This document shows, one piece after another, positions 25,417 through 33,779 of a DNA stretch of 64,000 nucleotides. Made by a program: the position numbers and the translations under genes. Source of the stretch: JBFLVT01 sp036804525 (GTDB taxonomy: Bacteria > Bacillota > Desulfotomaculia > Desulfotomaculales > JASEER01); assembly GCA_036804525.1 (NCBI GenBank), contig DAIRSE010000001.1, positions 62,001 through 126,000 of the forward strand, given 5' to 3'. Positions within the stretch are counted from its first letter, which is position 1; every line of letters begins with the position of its first letter. Below the pieces are notes generated by a model. It was not told where the DNA came from. It saw only the letters and a program-made list of their open reading frames with translations, and did not search any database.

Positions 25417-27265
25417 CGACGGCCACCCCCGGAATCTTTGGTTCCACTTCCAGCGCGGGGCATAGCCCACACCCGGTGCAGCGGCCCGCCCGGCAGTCAG
25501 CCGTGACCTTGCCCGCCAAGGCGCGTTTATGCTCTGCAATCAGGAAAGCCTTTGACACCCCTACTTCAAGGTGATCCCAAGGAAGGACGTCCTCGTAGCC
25601 GAACCTGCGGTAGGCAAAATCCTCGGGGTTCAAACCCGCATCGGAAAAGGCTTGCCGCCAGAGCTCCGGTTTAAACAACTCCCGCCAGCCGTCCAGCCGG
25701 CAGCCTAGTGCATGGGCCCTGGCCAGAACGGCGCCAAGCCTCCTGTCGCCGCGCGAAAAAACGGCCTCAAGAAAGCTTGTCTCGATGTCATGGGGGCGAA
25801 ACACCAGACCCCTGCCCTTTAAACGCCGTTTCAGGTAATCCTGCCGGGCACGCAGTTCCTCTACCCGCATGAACGGTTCCCACTGAAAGGGCGTGTGCGG
25901 CTTGGGAACAAAGGACGACGCGCTTATGGTTATGCTCAGCCGGTTTGAGGGAATCCCCGCCTCCAGGCCGGCGTCAACCACCTTGCGCGCCAGAATATTG
26001 ATGCCCTCGACATCCTCCATTGTCTCGGTAGGCAGGCCCAGCATAAAATAGAGTTTGACCCGCAGCCATCCAGCCTTAAAGGCAGCCGTAACAGCGGCAA
26101 GCAGATCTTCCTCCGTCACCTGCTTGTTAATGACGTCCCTCAAACGCTGGGTGCCTGCTTCAGGAGCAAACGTCAGGCTGGACTTGCGAACTTCTTGAAT
26201 GGCCTTGGCCAGGTCTACCGCGAAAGCGTCAACCCTTGTGGAAGGCAAAGATATGCCCACCTTGCGGTCCGCGTAACGCTCCACCAGTTCCTTCACAAGC
26301 AGGCGAATAGCCGAATAATCCGTCGTGCTCAGGGAAGCCAGAGATACCTCATCATAGCCGGTGTTACGGATGATTTCATCGGCCTGAGCCAGCAGGCGGT
26401 TCACTTCTCGCTCGCGCACCGGCCTGTAGATCACCCCTGCTTGGCAGAAGCGGCATCCTCTAGTACACCCCCGAAACACTTCGAGAACGGCCCTGTCGTG
26501 AACCACTTCAATATTCGGCACAATGGGTCCTGTCGGGAAAGGCGCCTCACTCAAGTCGGCAACAACCCGCTTTGCCACCTTTCGAGGCACTCCCGGGTCA
26601 CGAGGGATAATGCTTGCCACCCGTCCCCAGCCGTCATATTCAACCGTATAAAAGGACGGGAGATAAATACCCGGAATGCGACCGAGCGCGAGCAATAATT
26701 CCCGGCGGCTCAACCCCTGATCCCTGGCCGCTTGATAGGCGCCGATGATTTCGTTAAAGGCTTCTTCGGCTTCACCCAGAAAAACGGCATCAAGGAACTC
26801 AGCTAGCGGTTCGGGGTTATAGGCGCAAGGACCGCCGGCAATCACCAGAGGGGCATCCTCGGCGCGGTCCCGTGCGTACAACGGGATGCCCGCCATATCG
26901 AGCATGTTCAGCACGTTCGAAAAAGACAGCTCGTACTGGAGGGTAAAGGCGACGATATCAAAATCCCGGACCGGTCGACGCGACTCAAGTGTAAAAAGCG
27001 GCACCTGCTGCTGCCGCATCAATCCCTCCATATCCACCCAGGGGGCAAAAACCCGTTCCATCAAGGCATCGTCACGCTTATTGACTACGTGATACAGGAT
27101 TTGCAGACCGAGGTGGGACATGCCTACCTCGTAGATATCCGGGAAGGCAAAAGCAATCCTTACCTTAACGTCATCCCAATCCTTAAGAACGGCGTTGTAT
27201 TCTCCGCCGATGTACCTTGCCGGTTTTTCAACCTTTGGCAAAAGATGCTCGAGCTGGACAGACAA
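25394..27265 (-). CDS. TIGR03960-family B12-binding-like radical SAM protein
   Basis: A 623-aa radical SAM enzyme with a cobalamin-binding-like N-terminal region (AFAFPDIYEVGMSHLGLQIL) and the [4Fe-4S] motif CTRGCRFC (Cys 267, 271 and 274 in this start). Downstream are EVSLASLSTTDYSAI and GLPTETMEDVEGI, as in B12-radical SAM methylthiotransferase-like proteins. The last 30 residues hold an extra cluster, CRAGRCTGCGLC, a possible second iron-sulfur or zinc site. The TTG at 27265 follows AGGGGAGGAGCACC; an ATG at 27307 is less well supported. Reaction unknown. It is always found with the TIGR03936 gene. Confidence 0.88.
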   Translation of the reverse strand: MSVQLEHLLPKVEKPARYIGGEYNAVLKDWDDVKVRIAFAFPDIYEVGMSHLGLQILYHVVNKRDDALMERVFAPWVDMEGLMRQQQVPLFTLESRRPVRDFDIVAFTLQYELSFSNVLNMLDMAGIPLYARDRAEDAPLVIAGGPCAYNPEPLAEFLDAVFLGEAEEAFNEIIGAYQAARDQGLSRRELLLALGRIPGIYLPSFYTVEYDGWGRVASIIPRDPGVPRKVAKRVVADLSEAPFPTGPIVPNIEVVHDRAVLEVFRGCTRGCRFCQAGVIYRPVREREVNRLLAQADEIIRNTGYDEVSLASLSTTDYSAIRLLVKELVERYADRKVGISLPSTRVDAFAVDLAKAIQEVRKSSLTFAPEAGTQRLRDVINKQVTEEDLLAAVTAAFKAGWLRVKLYFMLGLPTETMEDVEGINILARKVVDAGLEAGIPSNRLSITISASSFVPKPHTPFQWEPFMRVEELRARQDYLKRRLKGRGLVFRPHDIETSFLEAVFSRGDRRLGAVLARAHALGCRLDGWRELFKPELWRQAFSDAGLNPEDFAYRRFGYEDVLPWDHLEVGVSKAFLIAEHKRALAGKVTADCRAGRCTGCGLCPALEVEPKIPGVAVDAHQARL

Positions 27266-27377
27266 AGGTGCTCCTCCCCTGCTGCGTCTAATTACTATAT
27301 GCAACACAACTGCAGTTTTCTCTATTATTGCCTACCTTGAGAACAATCAACTGCTTCCAAACTATTCTCTGCCCCGC

Positions 27378-28256
27378 CTAAAAACCCTTTTTTACCAGTT
27401 TTACCGAAACGTATGGTCCCTCGTCGATAACCGCCCTAACGATACGGGCTTCCTCAAGGGTGTCTACAATTTTACCCTCATTGTCGACAAGGAAAACAAG
27501 ATGATACCTCTGGGGGACAAACAGACGCGTGACCTTCCACACTGGAAGGTCTTCACGGACGACCAGCACTTCTCCGGGAAGAATACCTGCGCGCTGCAGG
27601 TCGCGCTCCTTGTTGATTAGGTGATTGGCATACAGATAAGGGGCGTCAAGGCCGTCCCGTCGGGCCGCGTAGAACAGGAAAAGCCCTGTCGCCACAATGT
27701 CAATTCCGCACAGGTGGAAAGCCACCCCAGCGACACCCAGGATCGTCATTAGCACACCCCAGAATTGCCCCCACCGGGCCATGCGCAGGGTCGCTTCAGG
27801 AAGATTCATCCGCCGTGCCAAACGTGCGCGAAAAACCCTGCCGCCGTCGAGAGGGAGCCCGGGCAGCAAATTAAAAAGGAAAAGCATTAAATTGCACTGC
27901 ACAAAAAAAGGGCTAAAGGCCTCGCTCCAGTATCCGTACTGCCCCAGGCCAAGGACCAGAACCGCCAGAGCCAGGTTAGTTAAGGGGCCGGCAGCAGCTA
28001 CGATGATTTCCTTTTTAGGGTCGAGAGTAAGCTCGCTGCTGACCCTGGCTACCCCCCCGAATGGAAGCAGTTCCACTTCGCTCACCCGCAGCCCCGCTTT
28101 TCTTGCCGCCCATACGTGAGCAAGCTCGTGAAAGAAAACTACGGCAAAGGCAATCAGCCCTTTGCCGAGCACCCCCGCCGCAAAATATACCCCCAGCAAG
28201 GCGAGAAACCAGTTGTTGATCTCAAAGGTAATACCCTGAACGCGACAGATCTTCAC
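27378..28256 (-). CDS. spoIVFB: SpoIVFB-like site-2 intramembrane metalloprotease
   Basis: Multi-pass protein with the zinc motif HELAH in a membrane segment (FFHELAHVWAARKAG), the second-site motif LPGLPLDGGR, and a C-terminal CBS-like region (LPVWKVTRLFVPQRYHLVFLVD). SpoIVFB cleaves pro-sigma-K in the mother cell after engulfment. It directly follows spoIVFA on the same strand, as in Bacillus, which supports the assignment over a general S2P. The GTG at 28256 after GGGAGACGG gives 292 aa; an ATG 10 codons upstream is the alternative. Confidence 0.88.
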   Translation of the reverse strand: MKICRVQGITFEINNWFLALLGVYFAAGVLGKGLIAFAVVFFHELAHVWAARKAGLRVSEVELLPFGGVARVSSELTLDPKKEIIVAAAGPLTNLALAVLVLGLGQYGYWSEAFSPFFVQCNLMLFLFNLLPGLPLDGGRVFRARLARRMNLPEATLRMARWGQFWGVLMTILGVAGVAFHLCGIDIVATGLFLFYAARRDGLDAPYLYANHLINKERDLQRAGILPGEVLVVREDLPVWKVTRLFVPQRYHLVFLVDNEGKIVDTLEEARIVRAVIDEGPYVSVKLVKKGF

Positions 28257-28298
28257 GTTGCCGTCTCCCAACTTGACATTCAGCACTCATAATAGCAT

Positions 28299-28411
28299 TA
28301 AGCGTTGGGCTTTGGGACTAAAGGGATTCCCGGCCGGGAATCCTTTTTTGGGCGGAATCGGACGTAGGCAAAAACGCTGGTTCAGATCGAAGGCTCAGTA
28401 CCCAACGCTTA
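28299..28411. repeat. Nested palindrome between spoIVFA and spoIVFB
   Basis: The outer inverted repeat TAAGCGTTGGG (28299-28309) / CCCAACGCTTA (28401-28411) ends at the base before the spoIVFA stop triplet. An inner hairpin GGATTCCC-GGCC-GGGAATCC lies near 28323-28342 and is followed on the plus strand by TTTTTT. The flanking words (CATTCAGCACTCATAA and similar) resemble other spacers here. Possibly a relic relative of the three-copy element. Confidence 0.7.
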
Positions 28412-29137
28412 TTAAGGCATATCAAACTTGGTCAGCGGGTCGATCAGCTGCCCGTTCTCGCGAAATTCAAAATGCAGGCCCGTTTCCCCGGCTTCGCCCT
28501 CGCCGCCGGTCTTGGCGATAACCTGGCCGGCCGAAACACTGTCCCCAACAGCCACCTGAATTTCGTCCACCTGCCCATAGAGGCTGTAAGTACGGTTACC
28601 GTGGTCGATAAGAATGTAGTTTCCGTAAGCCCGGTCCTCTCCAATCCGCGCCACTTTCCCGCTTAACACGACCTTAACCGGCGTACCGGGCGGAACAGCA
28701 ATATCAACGCCGGGATGAAAGCGTTCCATATCGTCGAGCGGGTCAACCACCCAGCCGTAACCGCGCGCAACCTTGCCCGATACCGGCAGGGTCAGCATAT
28801 CATCCGGGCTCATTACCTCGGTGACTTCCCCGCCCGGATTTTTCTCACGGTGCGGCAGGGTATCAAAGAAAGGCATATCCACGCTGACCGTTTGTAAACC
28901 GAAAGCTATGAGGCGGTCAAGAACGGGTTCGTAGTCCCATTCCGTCGTCAACGTAGATCGAAGAGTTTCTCGCACTTCCGTCCCCCATGGCGACTCGGCG
29001 TCTCGTATGGCAAGAACGGCCAAAAGCAGCATTGCTACTATCGCAATTTGTGTTACAAGCCGACGGCTGGGTCCCTTTCTGCGCAAGCCCGTCCCGCCAG
29101 TAGGCCATTGGGGCAAACGTCTGTCCATGGAACGCAA
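28412..29137 (-). CDS. spoIVFA: SpoIVFA-like membrane-anchored M23-fold protein
   Basis: A 241-aa protein: basic N-terminus, one membrane segment (about 27-44), then a degenerate LytM/M23 domain (about 115-235). His141 and Asp145 of the first metal motif are kept (FHPGVDIAVPPG), but the usual HxH near the end is GLH (residues 220-222), and the YxH motif reads LYGQV. It is therefore probably non-catalytic, as expected for SpoIVFA, which holds SpoIVFB inactive until cleaved by SpoIVB. It starts at TTG 29137, 7 nt after GGGGGG. Candidate sigma-E promoter at 29169-29196. Confidence 0.87.
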   Translation of the reverse strand: MRSMDRRLPQWPTGGTGLRRKGPSRRLVTQIAIVAMLLLAVLAIRDAESPWGTEVRETLRSTLTTEWDYEPVLDRLIAFGLQTVSVDMPFFDTLPHREKNPGGEVTEVMSPDDMLTLPVSGKVARGYGWVVDPLDDMERFHPGVDIAVPPGTPVKVVLSGKVARIGEDRAYGNYILIDHGNRTYSLYGQVDEIQVAVGDSVSAGQVIAKTGGEGEAGETGLHFEFRENGQLIDPLTKFDMP

Positions 29138-29168
29138 CGGTCATCCCCCCAAAATTTGTTAGTACTAC

Positions 29169-29196
29169 AGTCTATGTGGACGGGTTCGCATTATGA
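29169..29196 (-). promoter_or_regulatory. Candidate sigma-E promoter for spoIVFA-spoIVFB
   Basis: On the minus strand, TCATAAT (29190-29196; consensus TCATATT) and CATAGACT (29169-29176; consensus CATACAAT) are separated by 13 bp, one shorter than usual. It lies 32 nt upstream of the spoIVFA start. The spoIVF operon is sigma-E-dependent in Bacillus, which fits. Confidence 0.55.
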
Positions 29197-29353
29197 CAAG
29201 CTGTCAGGGGGGGACCGGAGCAAATTTTCAGAACAAAAACCAGGGAGTACAACCGGCCTTTCCAGGAAACCATAGTCGTATGAAAAACGCTGGCTTCAGA
29301 CTTCTTTTGCGGGGTGTTGCAAAGCTAGAAGCAGGCCCCTCCAGAGCGCAATG

Positions 29354-29373
29354 ACCAGGCCTAAGGGCCTGGT
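29354..29373 (-). terminator. Hairpin after the P-loop protein gene
   Basis: Perfect 8-bp stem ACCAGGCC / GGCCTGGT with a 4-nt loop, 6 nt past the stop at 29380. The tract after it on the minus strand (CATTGCGC) is not U-rich, so it may be a weak terminator or only a stabilising hairpin. Confidence 0.4.
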
Positions 29374-29379
29374 TACACT

Positions 29380-29901
29380 TTATTCTATGGCTCTAAGGTC
29401 TTGAACAAGCTGATCTACGGCCCTGTAAAGCTCATCGAAGCCTTTTGAGTTGTCGATTGCGCAGTCCACGTCGCAATTAACCCTTATCCGGCTCCCGCCT
29501 TCACACAAGGCTAATCCTTGCTTGGCTACTAGCCGGGCAAGACGTACTTCTTCGGGGCAGGTAACATATACCGAAACAAATCCAAATTCTCCACGGCACC
29601 TGGCGATATCCCGCGGCGCCTGGCCGTCTACAATGACTATGTCGCTGTGGTCATGCTGGAAAACCTGGCTCATCAGGTAGTCGGTAAGGCAGTCGGGATC
29701 CAGCTTGCGCAGCCTCACGTCCAAAGTGCGCAGGAACCGGGGCCATTCCTGGGAGCCTGGCAGGTCCGGGGAACACACCTGGCGGGCGAGGTCATCAAGG
29801 ATGCTGGCAAAAGAGTACTCGGCAAACCTGTGTTTTGTTCGTAGGTAGTTCGCTATCGTGTGTCTTCCTGCCCCGGCCTTGCCTATTAAAATGATCCGCA
29901 A
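29380..29901 (-). CDS. P-loop NMP-kinase-like protein with atypical Walker A
   Basis: A 173-aa protein resembling adenylate, dephospho-CoA or dNMP kinases: glycine loop LIGKAGAGRHTIANYL at the N-terminus, a DIVIVDGQAPRDIARCR segment like the Walker B and lid region of dNMP kinases, and FVSVYVTCPEEVRLARL. The expected GK[ST] is replaced by GRHT, so phosphoryl transfer is doubtful. It starts at TTG 29901 with AAAGGAGGATCCC upstream. It lies between the methyltransferase gene and the spoIVF operon. Substrate unknown. Confidence 0.7.
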   Translation of the reverse strand: MRIILIGKAGAGRHTIANYLRTKHRFAEYSFASILDDLARQVCSPDLPGSQEWPRFLRTLDVRLRKLDPDCLTDYLMSQVFQHDHSDIVIVDGQAPRDIARCRGEFGFVSVYVTCPEEVRLARLVAKQGLALCEGGSRIRVNCDVDCAIDNSKGFDELYRAVDQLVQDLRAIE

Positions 29902-29992
29902 CAGCGGGATCCTCCTTTGCCGTTGTCATTGATTGTAGCTATCCCGGTCGTATCGCACTACCTGGTGATAAGCGCCCCAAACAGTAAGAATA

Positions 29993-30766
29993 TTATTCGA
30001 TAAACATTCCGTCCGGCTGCGGGACCATATGCCCGATCCTTTCAGTACGCCCCTGAAAGACGTGTTGGCGAGCCAGCGTTTTGTCCGTCCTGGCAATCAG
30101 CAGCGCCCCCCATGGCCTTAGCAGTCTTCTCCCCCACCTTTCGAGACCATCGGCAAAACGCAGGACAAGGCTGTTTGCGCTGGGAGGAATAAACACCGTC
30201 GACTGCCAATAGGGCTGCTGACCGGTTTCTTGTGCCAACAGGCTTACCAGTTCTCCCGGCTGAAAGAAATGGGCATCCTTAAAAATGCCGCCGCGTACCC
30301 GGGCTTCCGCCCGCCTGCGCCAGGCCCAGGGGCTCCACGCATTGAGAACGGCCACCACCAGACGCCCCCCCGGGCGGACCACCCGCCAGAGCTCCCTTAC
30401 GGCGCGACTCGGGTCTTCCGTAAACTCCAAAACGGTGAAGGCCACAACCAGGTGATAATACTCAGAAGGGAAAGGAAGTGCCTCAATCGGGCTGCAAAAA
30501 AGCTCTACAGAGGAATATCCGGTCAGCTTTTCCCTGGCGACTCTGAGCATGGCTTCGGAACTGTCTATCCCTGTCACCGACAGCCCCATTTTCGCTAAGA
30601 GCAAAGTTAACCGTCCCGTACCGCACCCAGCATCCAAAGCGCGCTCACCGCTACAAGGACGGGCCAAAGCTAGGAACAGGTCCATTTCCAGCCGCTCGAC
30701 AACCCTTCCCAGGGGCTGTTCGTACCAGCGGTCATAGTTTTCGGCCAGCTCATCAAAACGGTTCAT
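29993..30766 (-). CDS. Class I SAM-dependent methyltransferase
   Basis: A 257-aa type 11 methyltransferase. Motif I is ALDAGCGTGRLTLLLA, the acidic motif II is VTGIDSSEAMLRVA, motif III is YHLVVAFTVLEFTEDP, and VVRPGGRLVVAVLN follows. The C-terminal 80 residues, rich in Arg and Trp, are not conserved enough to name a substrate. It begins 1 nt after the rodA stop with a weak Shine-Dalgarno, so expression probably depends on coupling to rodA. Confidence 0.85.
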   Translation of the reverse strand: MNRFDELAENYDRWYEQPLGRVVERLEMDLFLALARPCSGERALDAGCGTGRLTLLLAKMGLSVTGIDSSEAMLRVAREKLTGYSSVELFCSPIEALPFPSEYYHLVVAFTVLEFTEDPSRAVRELWRVVRPGGRLVVAVLNAWSPWAWRRRAEARVRGGIFKDAHFFQPGELVSLLAQETGQQPYWQSTVFIPPSANSLVLRFADGLERWGRRLLRPWGALLIARTDKTLARQHVFQGRTERIGHMVPQPDGMFIE

Positions 30767-30767
30767 G

Positions 30768-32108
30768 CTAGAAAACTATCTTTTGCCGGCGTACCCAGAT
30801 GTTTAACAGAAGCCCCACGCAGGCCAAGTTCATGATCATTGCGCTTCCCCCGTAGCTCAAAAACGGCAAGGGAATGCCGGTTACCGGCATTATCCCGGCA
30901 TTCATGCCGATGTTAACGAGGATATGAAAAGTAAACATTGACACTATGCCGGTGGCCACCAGAGTGCCGTATGTGTCACGGGCCTTTTCGGCAATGCGTA
31001 TACCACGGTATAAAAAGACAAGATAGAGGCAGAGGACGAAGAATCCGCCCACGAAACCCAGTTCTTCGGCCAACACGGAAAAGATAAAGTCCGTGTGCTG
31101 GATCGGGAGAAAGTTGTATTGGCTCTGCGTGCCGTTATACAATCCTCTTCCCCATATGCCGCCTGATCCAATAGCGATCTGCGACTGGATAACGTTATAG
31201 CCGGCTCCTTGCCAATCACTCCAGGGATTCAAGAAAACAGTGAGCCTGGTCATCTGGTATTCCTTTAAGGTCAGCTTGTGAAAGAGCCTGTGTTTGCCCT
31301 GGATTTGCTGCTGCAGGGTAATCAGCCGGTCCAAATCAGCCTTGGCCGCATCGTACTCGCCCTTTACCTTCACATAGGATGCTTTGTTCTGGGAATTGGC
31401 AACTTCAACATTCAAGGCTTCGAGGCTTTCCTCCGCCATCTGTACCTGTTCAGTCAGCATCTTGTCTTTGTTATGGATTTCTGCGTGAACGAGAAAGACC
31501 GAAACCACAGCCATAATGCCAAAAGCGGTCAATCCCAGGAGCAGCTTGGGTTTTGCTCCCGCCATAAAAAGCATCCCCCAGGTGATGGCCAGGAAGACCA
31601 GAGTGGTTCCCAGGTCGGGCTGGATCAGGATAAACAGCATCGGGACACTTACAAAGGCAAACACCGGGATCAGGTCCTTTACGGTGTTGAGCTGTCCCTC
31701 GCGCTGGGCCAGGAAGTCCGCCAGGGTAACAATGATGATTACCTTGGCAAACTCGGACGGCTGGAAAGAGAAAGGGCCCAGCTGGATCCACCGCTGGGCG
31801 CCCAGGGCTTCCCGGCCTGTAAAGATAACGCCCGCAAGCATCAGTAGCATAATAATGTACAGACCGCGCCGATACCTGGGCAGCTCCTCGTAGCGCCAGA
31901 ACAGCAAAGTAATCAGCGCCGCGGAGCCGACCACCGCCCAGACAATCTGCATCCGCACGATATGTAACGCGCTGCCCCCAGAACTGGTAATATGGGTGGC
32001 GCTGGAAATAACGACGATACCAAGGACAATCAGCAAAACCACTACCAAAAGCAGCGTATAATCGAGATTCTTGACAACTCTCCTGCCCTTCACGACATCA
32101 CCCACCAC
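30768..32108 (-). CDS. rodA: SEDS peptidoglycan glycosyltransferase RodA with an extracellular helical insertion
   Basis: Elongasome lipid II polymerase, about ten membrane segments. SEDS signatures: QRWIQLGPFSFQPSEFAKV (about 105-123), LIQPDLGTTLVFLAITWG, NPWSDWQGAGYNVIQSQIA with conserved Asp at about 298, and ITGIPLPFLSYGGSAM. At 446 aa it is about 70 longer than typical RodA. The excess lies at about 211-278, between a membrane helix and the catalytic loop: a charged, heptad-like region (EQVQMAEESLEALNVEV, KGEYDAAKADLDRLITLQQQ) expected outside the membrane. The neighbouring PBP2 has a similar insertion. Start uncertain: GTG at 32108, or another GTG five codons later. Confidence 0.93.
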   Translation of the reverse strand: MVGDVVKGRRVVKNLDYTLLLVVVLLIVLGIVVISSATHITSSGGSALHIVRMQIVWAVVGSAALITLLFWRYEELPRYRRGLYIIMLLMLAGVIFTGREALGAQRWIQLGPFSFQPSEFAKVIIIVTLADFLAQREGQLNTVKDLIPVFAFVSVPMLFILIQPDLGTTLVFLAITWGMLFMAGAKPKLLLGLTAFGIMAVVSVFLVHAEIHNKDKMLTEQVQMAEESLEALNVEVANSQNKASYVKVKGEYDAAKADLDRLITLQQQIQGKHRLFHKLTLKEYQMTRLTVFLNPWSDWQGAGYNVIQSQIAIGSGGIWGRGLYNGTQSQYNFLPIQHTDFIFSVLAEELGFVGGFFVLCLYLVFLYRGIRIAEKARDTYGTLVATGIVSMFTFHILVNIGMNAGIMPVTGIPLPFLSYGGSAMIMNLACVGLLLNIWVRRQKIVF

Positions 32109-32161
32109 ACCCCATTATAAAGAAACGGCCATAAATAAGAAAGGGGGCTTGCTTTGCCCCC

Positions 32162-32443
32162 CTAACCGGTTACCGTGCTTTTTAAAGTCCGTTTAACTCT
32201 TTTTACCGGAATGTTCGCCACCAAAGCCACCTGGTTTTCGTTTCGTTCAAGGCTGACCTCCAGCCCCTCGTCATCAATTTCCATGTAATTAGAGATTACC
32301 CTAATGAGGTCGGCCTTCATTAGCTGGAGAAGTTGCGGGGACACGTTCGCTCGGTCGTGCACAAGAACCAATCTCAAGCGTTCCTTGGCAACGCTTTTAC
32401 TTCCAAAATCGCGGCCAAAAATACGAGCCAAAAACTCAAGCAA
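32162..32443 (-). CDS. minE: Cell division topological specificity factor MinE
   Basis: A 93-aa MinE with the amphipathic N-terminus LEFLARIFG, the MinD-stimulating helix region (AKERLRLVLVHDRANVSPQLL) and the dimerisation domain (DLIRVISNYMEIDDEGLEVSL). MinE drives MinD off the membrane, producing oscillation. The TTG at 32443 follows AAGGAGGAAGGGCA. Bacillus uses DivIVA/MinJ instead of MinE, so an oscillating Min system is predicted here. Confidence 0.96.
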   Translation of the reverse strand: MLEFLARIFGRDFGSKSVAKERLRLVLVHDRANVSPQLLQLMKADLIRVISNYMEIDDEGLEVSLERNENQVALVANIPVKRVKRTLKSTVTG

Positions 32444-32461
32444 TGCCCTTCCTCCTTCCCT

Positions 32462-33256
32462 CTAACCGAGGCCGATAATCCTTCTGAGGCGTCGAATAAT
32501 TGGGTTGCCGGTTTGCAGGTTCATCAAGGGCACAGGTTCGCCGAGAATCCGGCGCACGATATTCTTGAACGCTCGCCCCGCAAGACAGTTTTCATCGGCA
32601 ACGACGACGTCGCCACGGTTCGTCGACACCACTATCTGTTCGTCATCCGGGATCACGCCGAGCAGGTCGATGGCCAGGATGTCAATCATGTCATCAATAG
32701 TCATCATATCGCCTCTCTCCACCATGCGGGGTCTGAGACGATTGATGATCAGTTTCGGCTCACGGATCTCCGCCGCCTCCAACAGGCCAATGACCCTGTC
32801 GGCGTCACGCACGGCGGCAACCTCCGGCGTCGTGACTACAATAGCCCTATCGGCTCCGGCAATAGCGCTCCTAAAGCCCTGCTCGATACCGGCGGGGCAG
32901 TCAATCAACACATAGTCAAAGCCTTCCCGGAGTTCCTTAGTCAGTTCTTTCATATCTTCCGGGGTTACTGCTGACTTGTCCTTGGTTTGGGCCGTGGGAA
33001 GCAGGTGCAGACCCTCAAAACGTTTATCTTTAATGATTGCCTGCCGGAGACGGCAGTTGCCGCTGATAACATCTGTTAGATCGTAAACGATGCGGTTTTC
33101 GAGCCCAAGGACCACGTCCAGATTGCGGAGGCCGGTGTCGGCGTCAACGAGTACGACCTTGTGTCCGAACATCGCCAGGCCCGCGCCGATATTGGCCGTA
33201 GCCGTAGTTTTGCCAACCCCTCCCTTGCCCGAAGTGACCACAATAACTTCGCTCAT
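32462..33256 (-). CDS. minD: Septum site-determining ATPase MinD
   Basis: A 264-aa ParA/MinD ATPase with the deviant Walker A SGKGGVGKTTATANIGAG (about 9-26), the switch motif VLVDADTGLRNLDVVLGLENR, VLIDCPAGIEQGF, and a C-terminal amphipathic membrane-targeting helix IIRRLRRIIGLG. The ATG has AAGGGAGGAGC upstream. It lies between minC and minE. MinC binding surfaces on MinD are expected to contact the MinC C-terminal domain, the only part of MinC encoded here. Confidence 0.97.
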   Translation of the reverse strand: MSEVIVVTSGKGGVGKTTATANIGAGLAMFGHKVVLVDADTGLRNLDVVLGLENRIVYDLTDVISGNCRLRQAIIKDKRFEGLHLLPTAQTKDKSAVTPEDMKELTKELREGFDYVLIDCPAGIEQGFRSAIAGADRAIVVTTPEVAAVRDADRVIGLLEAAEIREPKLIINRLRPRMVERGDMMTIDDMIDILAIDLLGVIPDDEQIVVSTNRGDVVVADENCLAGRAFKNIVRRILGEPVPLMNLQTGNPIIRRLRRIIGLG

Positions 33257-33280
33257 GCTTTCAAGCTCCTCCCTTGGCCT

Positions 33281-33670
33281 CTAATTTTTGCCCTGACGCT
33301 CCCCGCCAGGCGGGAAGGCTTCAATAATCACAACTCCGTCTTTTACGCGCGCTATTTCTGGATGTCCCGGATCGGCGATGAAATCTTCGTCGGGTGAGCG
33401 TGCAATGTGGTTAGCAATACGCAATTGGGTGGGTTGCAGTCTGAAGGCAATGACTACAGCTGTGTCATCTCCTGTTGCCCCGGCGTGGATCGTGCCGCGA
33501 AGGATACCCATTACGATAACATTACCCGCAGCTGTGACCTCCGCACCAGGGTTCACGTCTCCCAGGATAACCACGTTACCGTTATAGCAGACACTTTGGC
33601 CGGAACGCATTGTCCGCTGAATTAAAATGGTATTCGGCTCGTGCATGTCTTGGGATAACTGGAGTGCCAT
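33281..33670 (-). CDS. minC: MinC reduced to its C-terminal domain
   Basis: A 129-aa protein matching the beta-helical C-terminal domain of MinC (MRSGQSVCYNGNVVILGDVNPGAEVTAAG, then VMGILRGTIHAGATGD), which dimerises and binds MinD. Full MinC is usually 210-240 aa with an N-terminal FtsZ-inhibiting domain; here only about 14 residues precede the conserved region. GAGGTGG sits 8 nt before the ATG, and the 110 bp upstream to mrdA does not encode the missing domain in any frame, so this looks like a genuine short gene rather than a frameshift. How FtsZ is inhibited is unclear. Confidence 0.88.
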   Translation of the reverse strand: MALQLSQDMHEPNTILIQRTMRSGQSVCYNGNVVILGDVNPGAEVTAAGNVIVMGILRGTIHAGATGDDTAVVIAFRLQPTQLRIANHIARSPDEDFIADPGHPEIARVKDGVVIIEAFPPGGERQGKN

Positions 33671-33779
33671 CGTCTGTTTCCACCTCGTAAAGGGTATTCA
33701 ACAGCAAAAAACCAAATCCTGCTAATTTATTTCGTGTATTTTCCCTGTTATTTTGACGAATATAGGTAAATGGTGGCGT

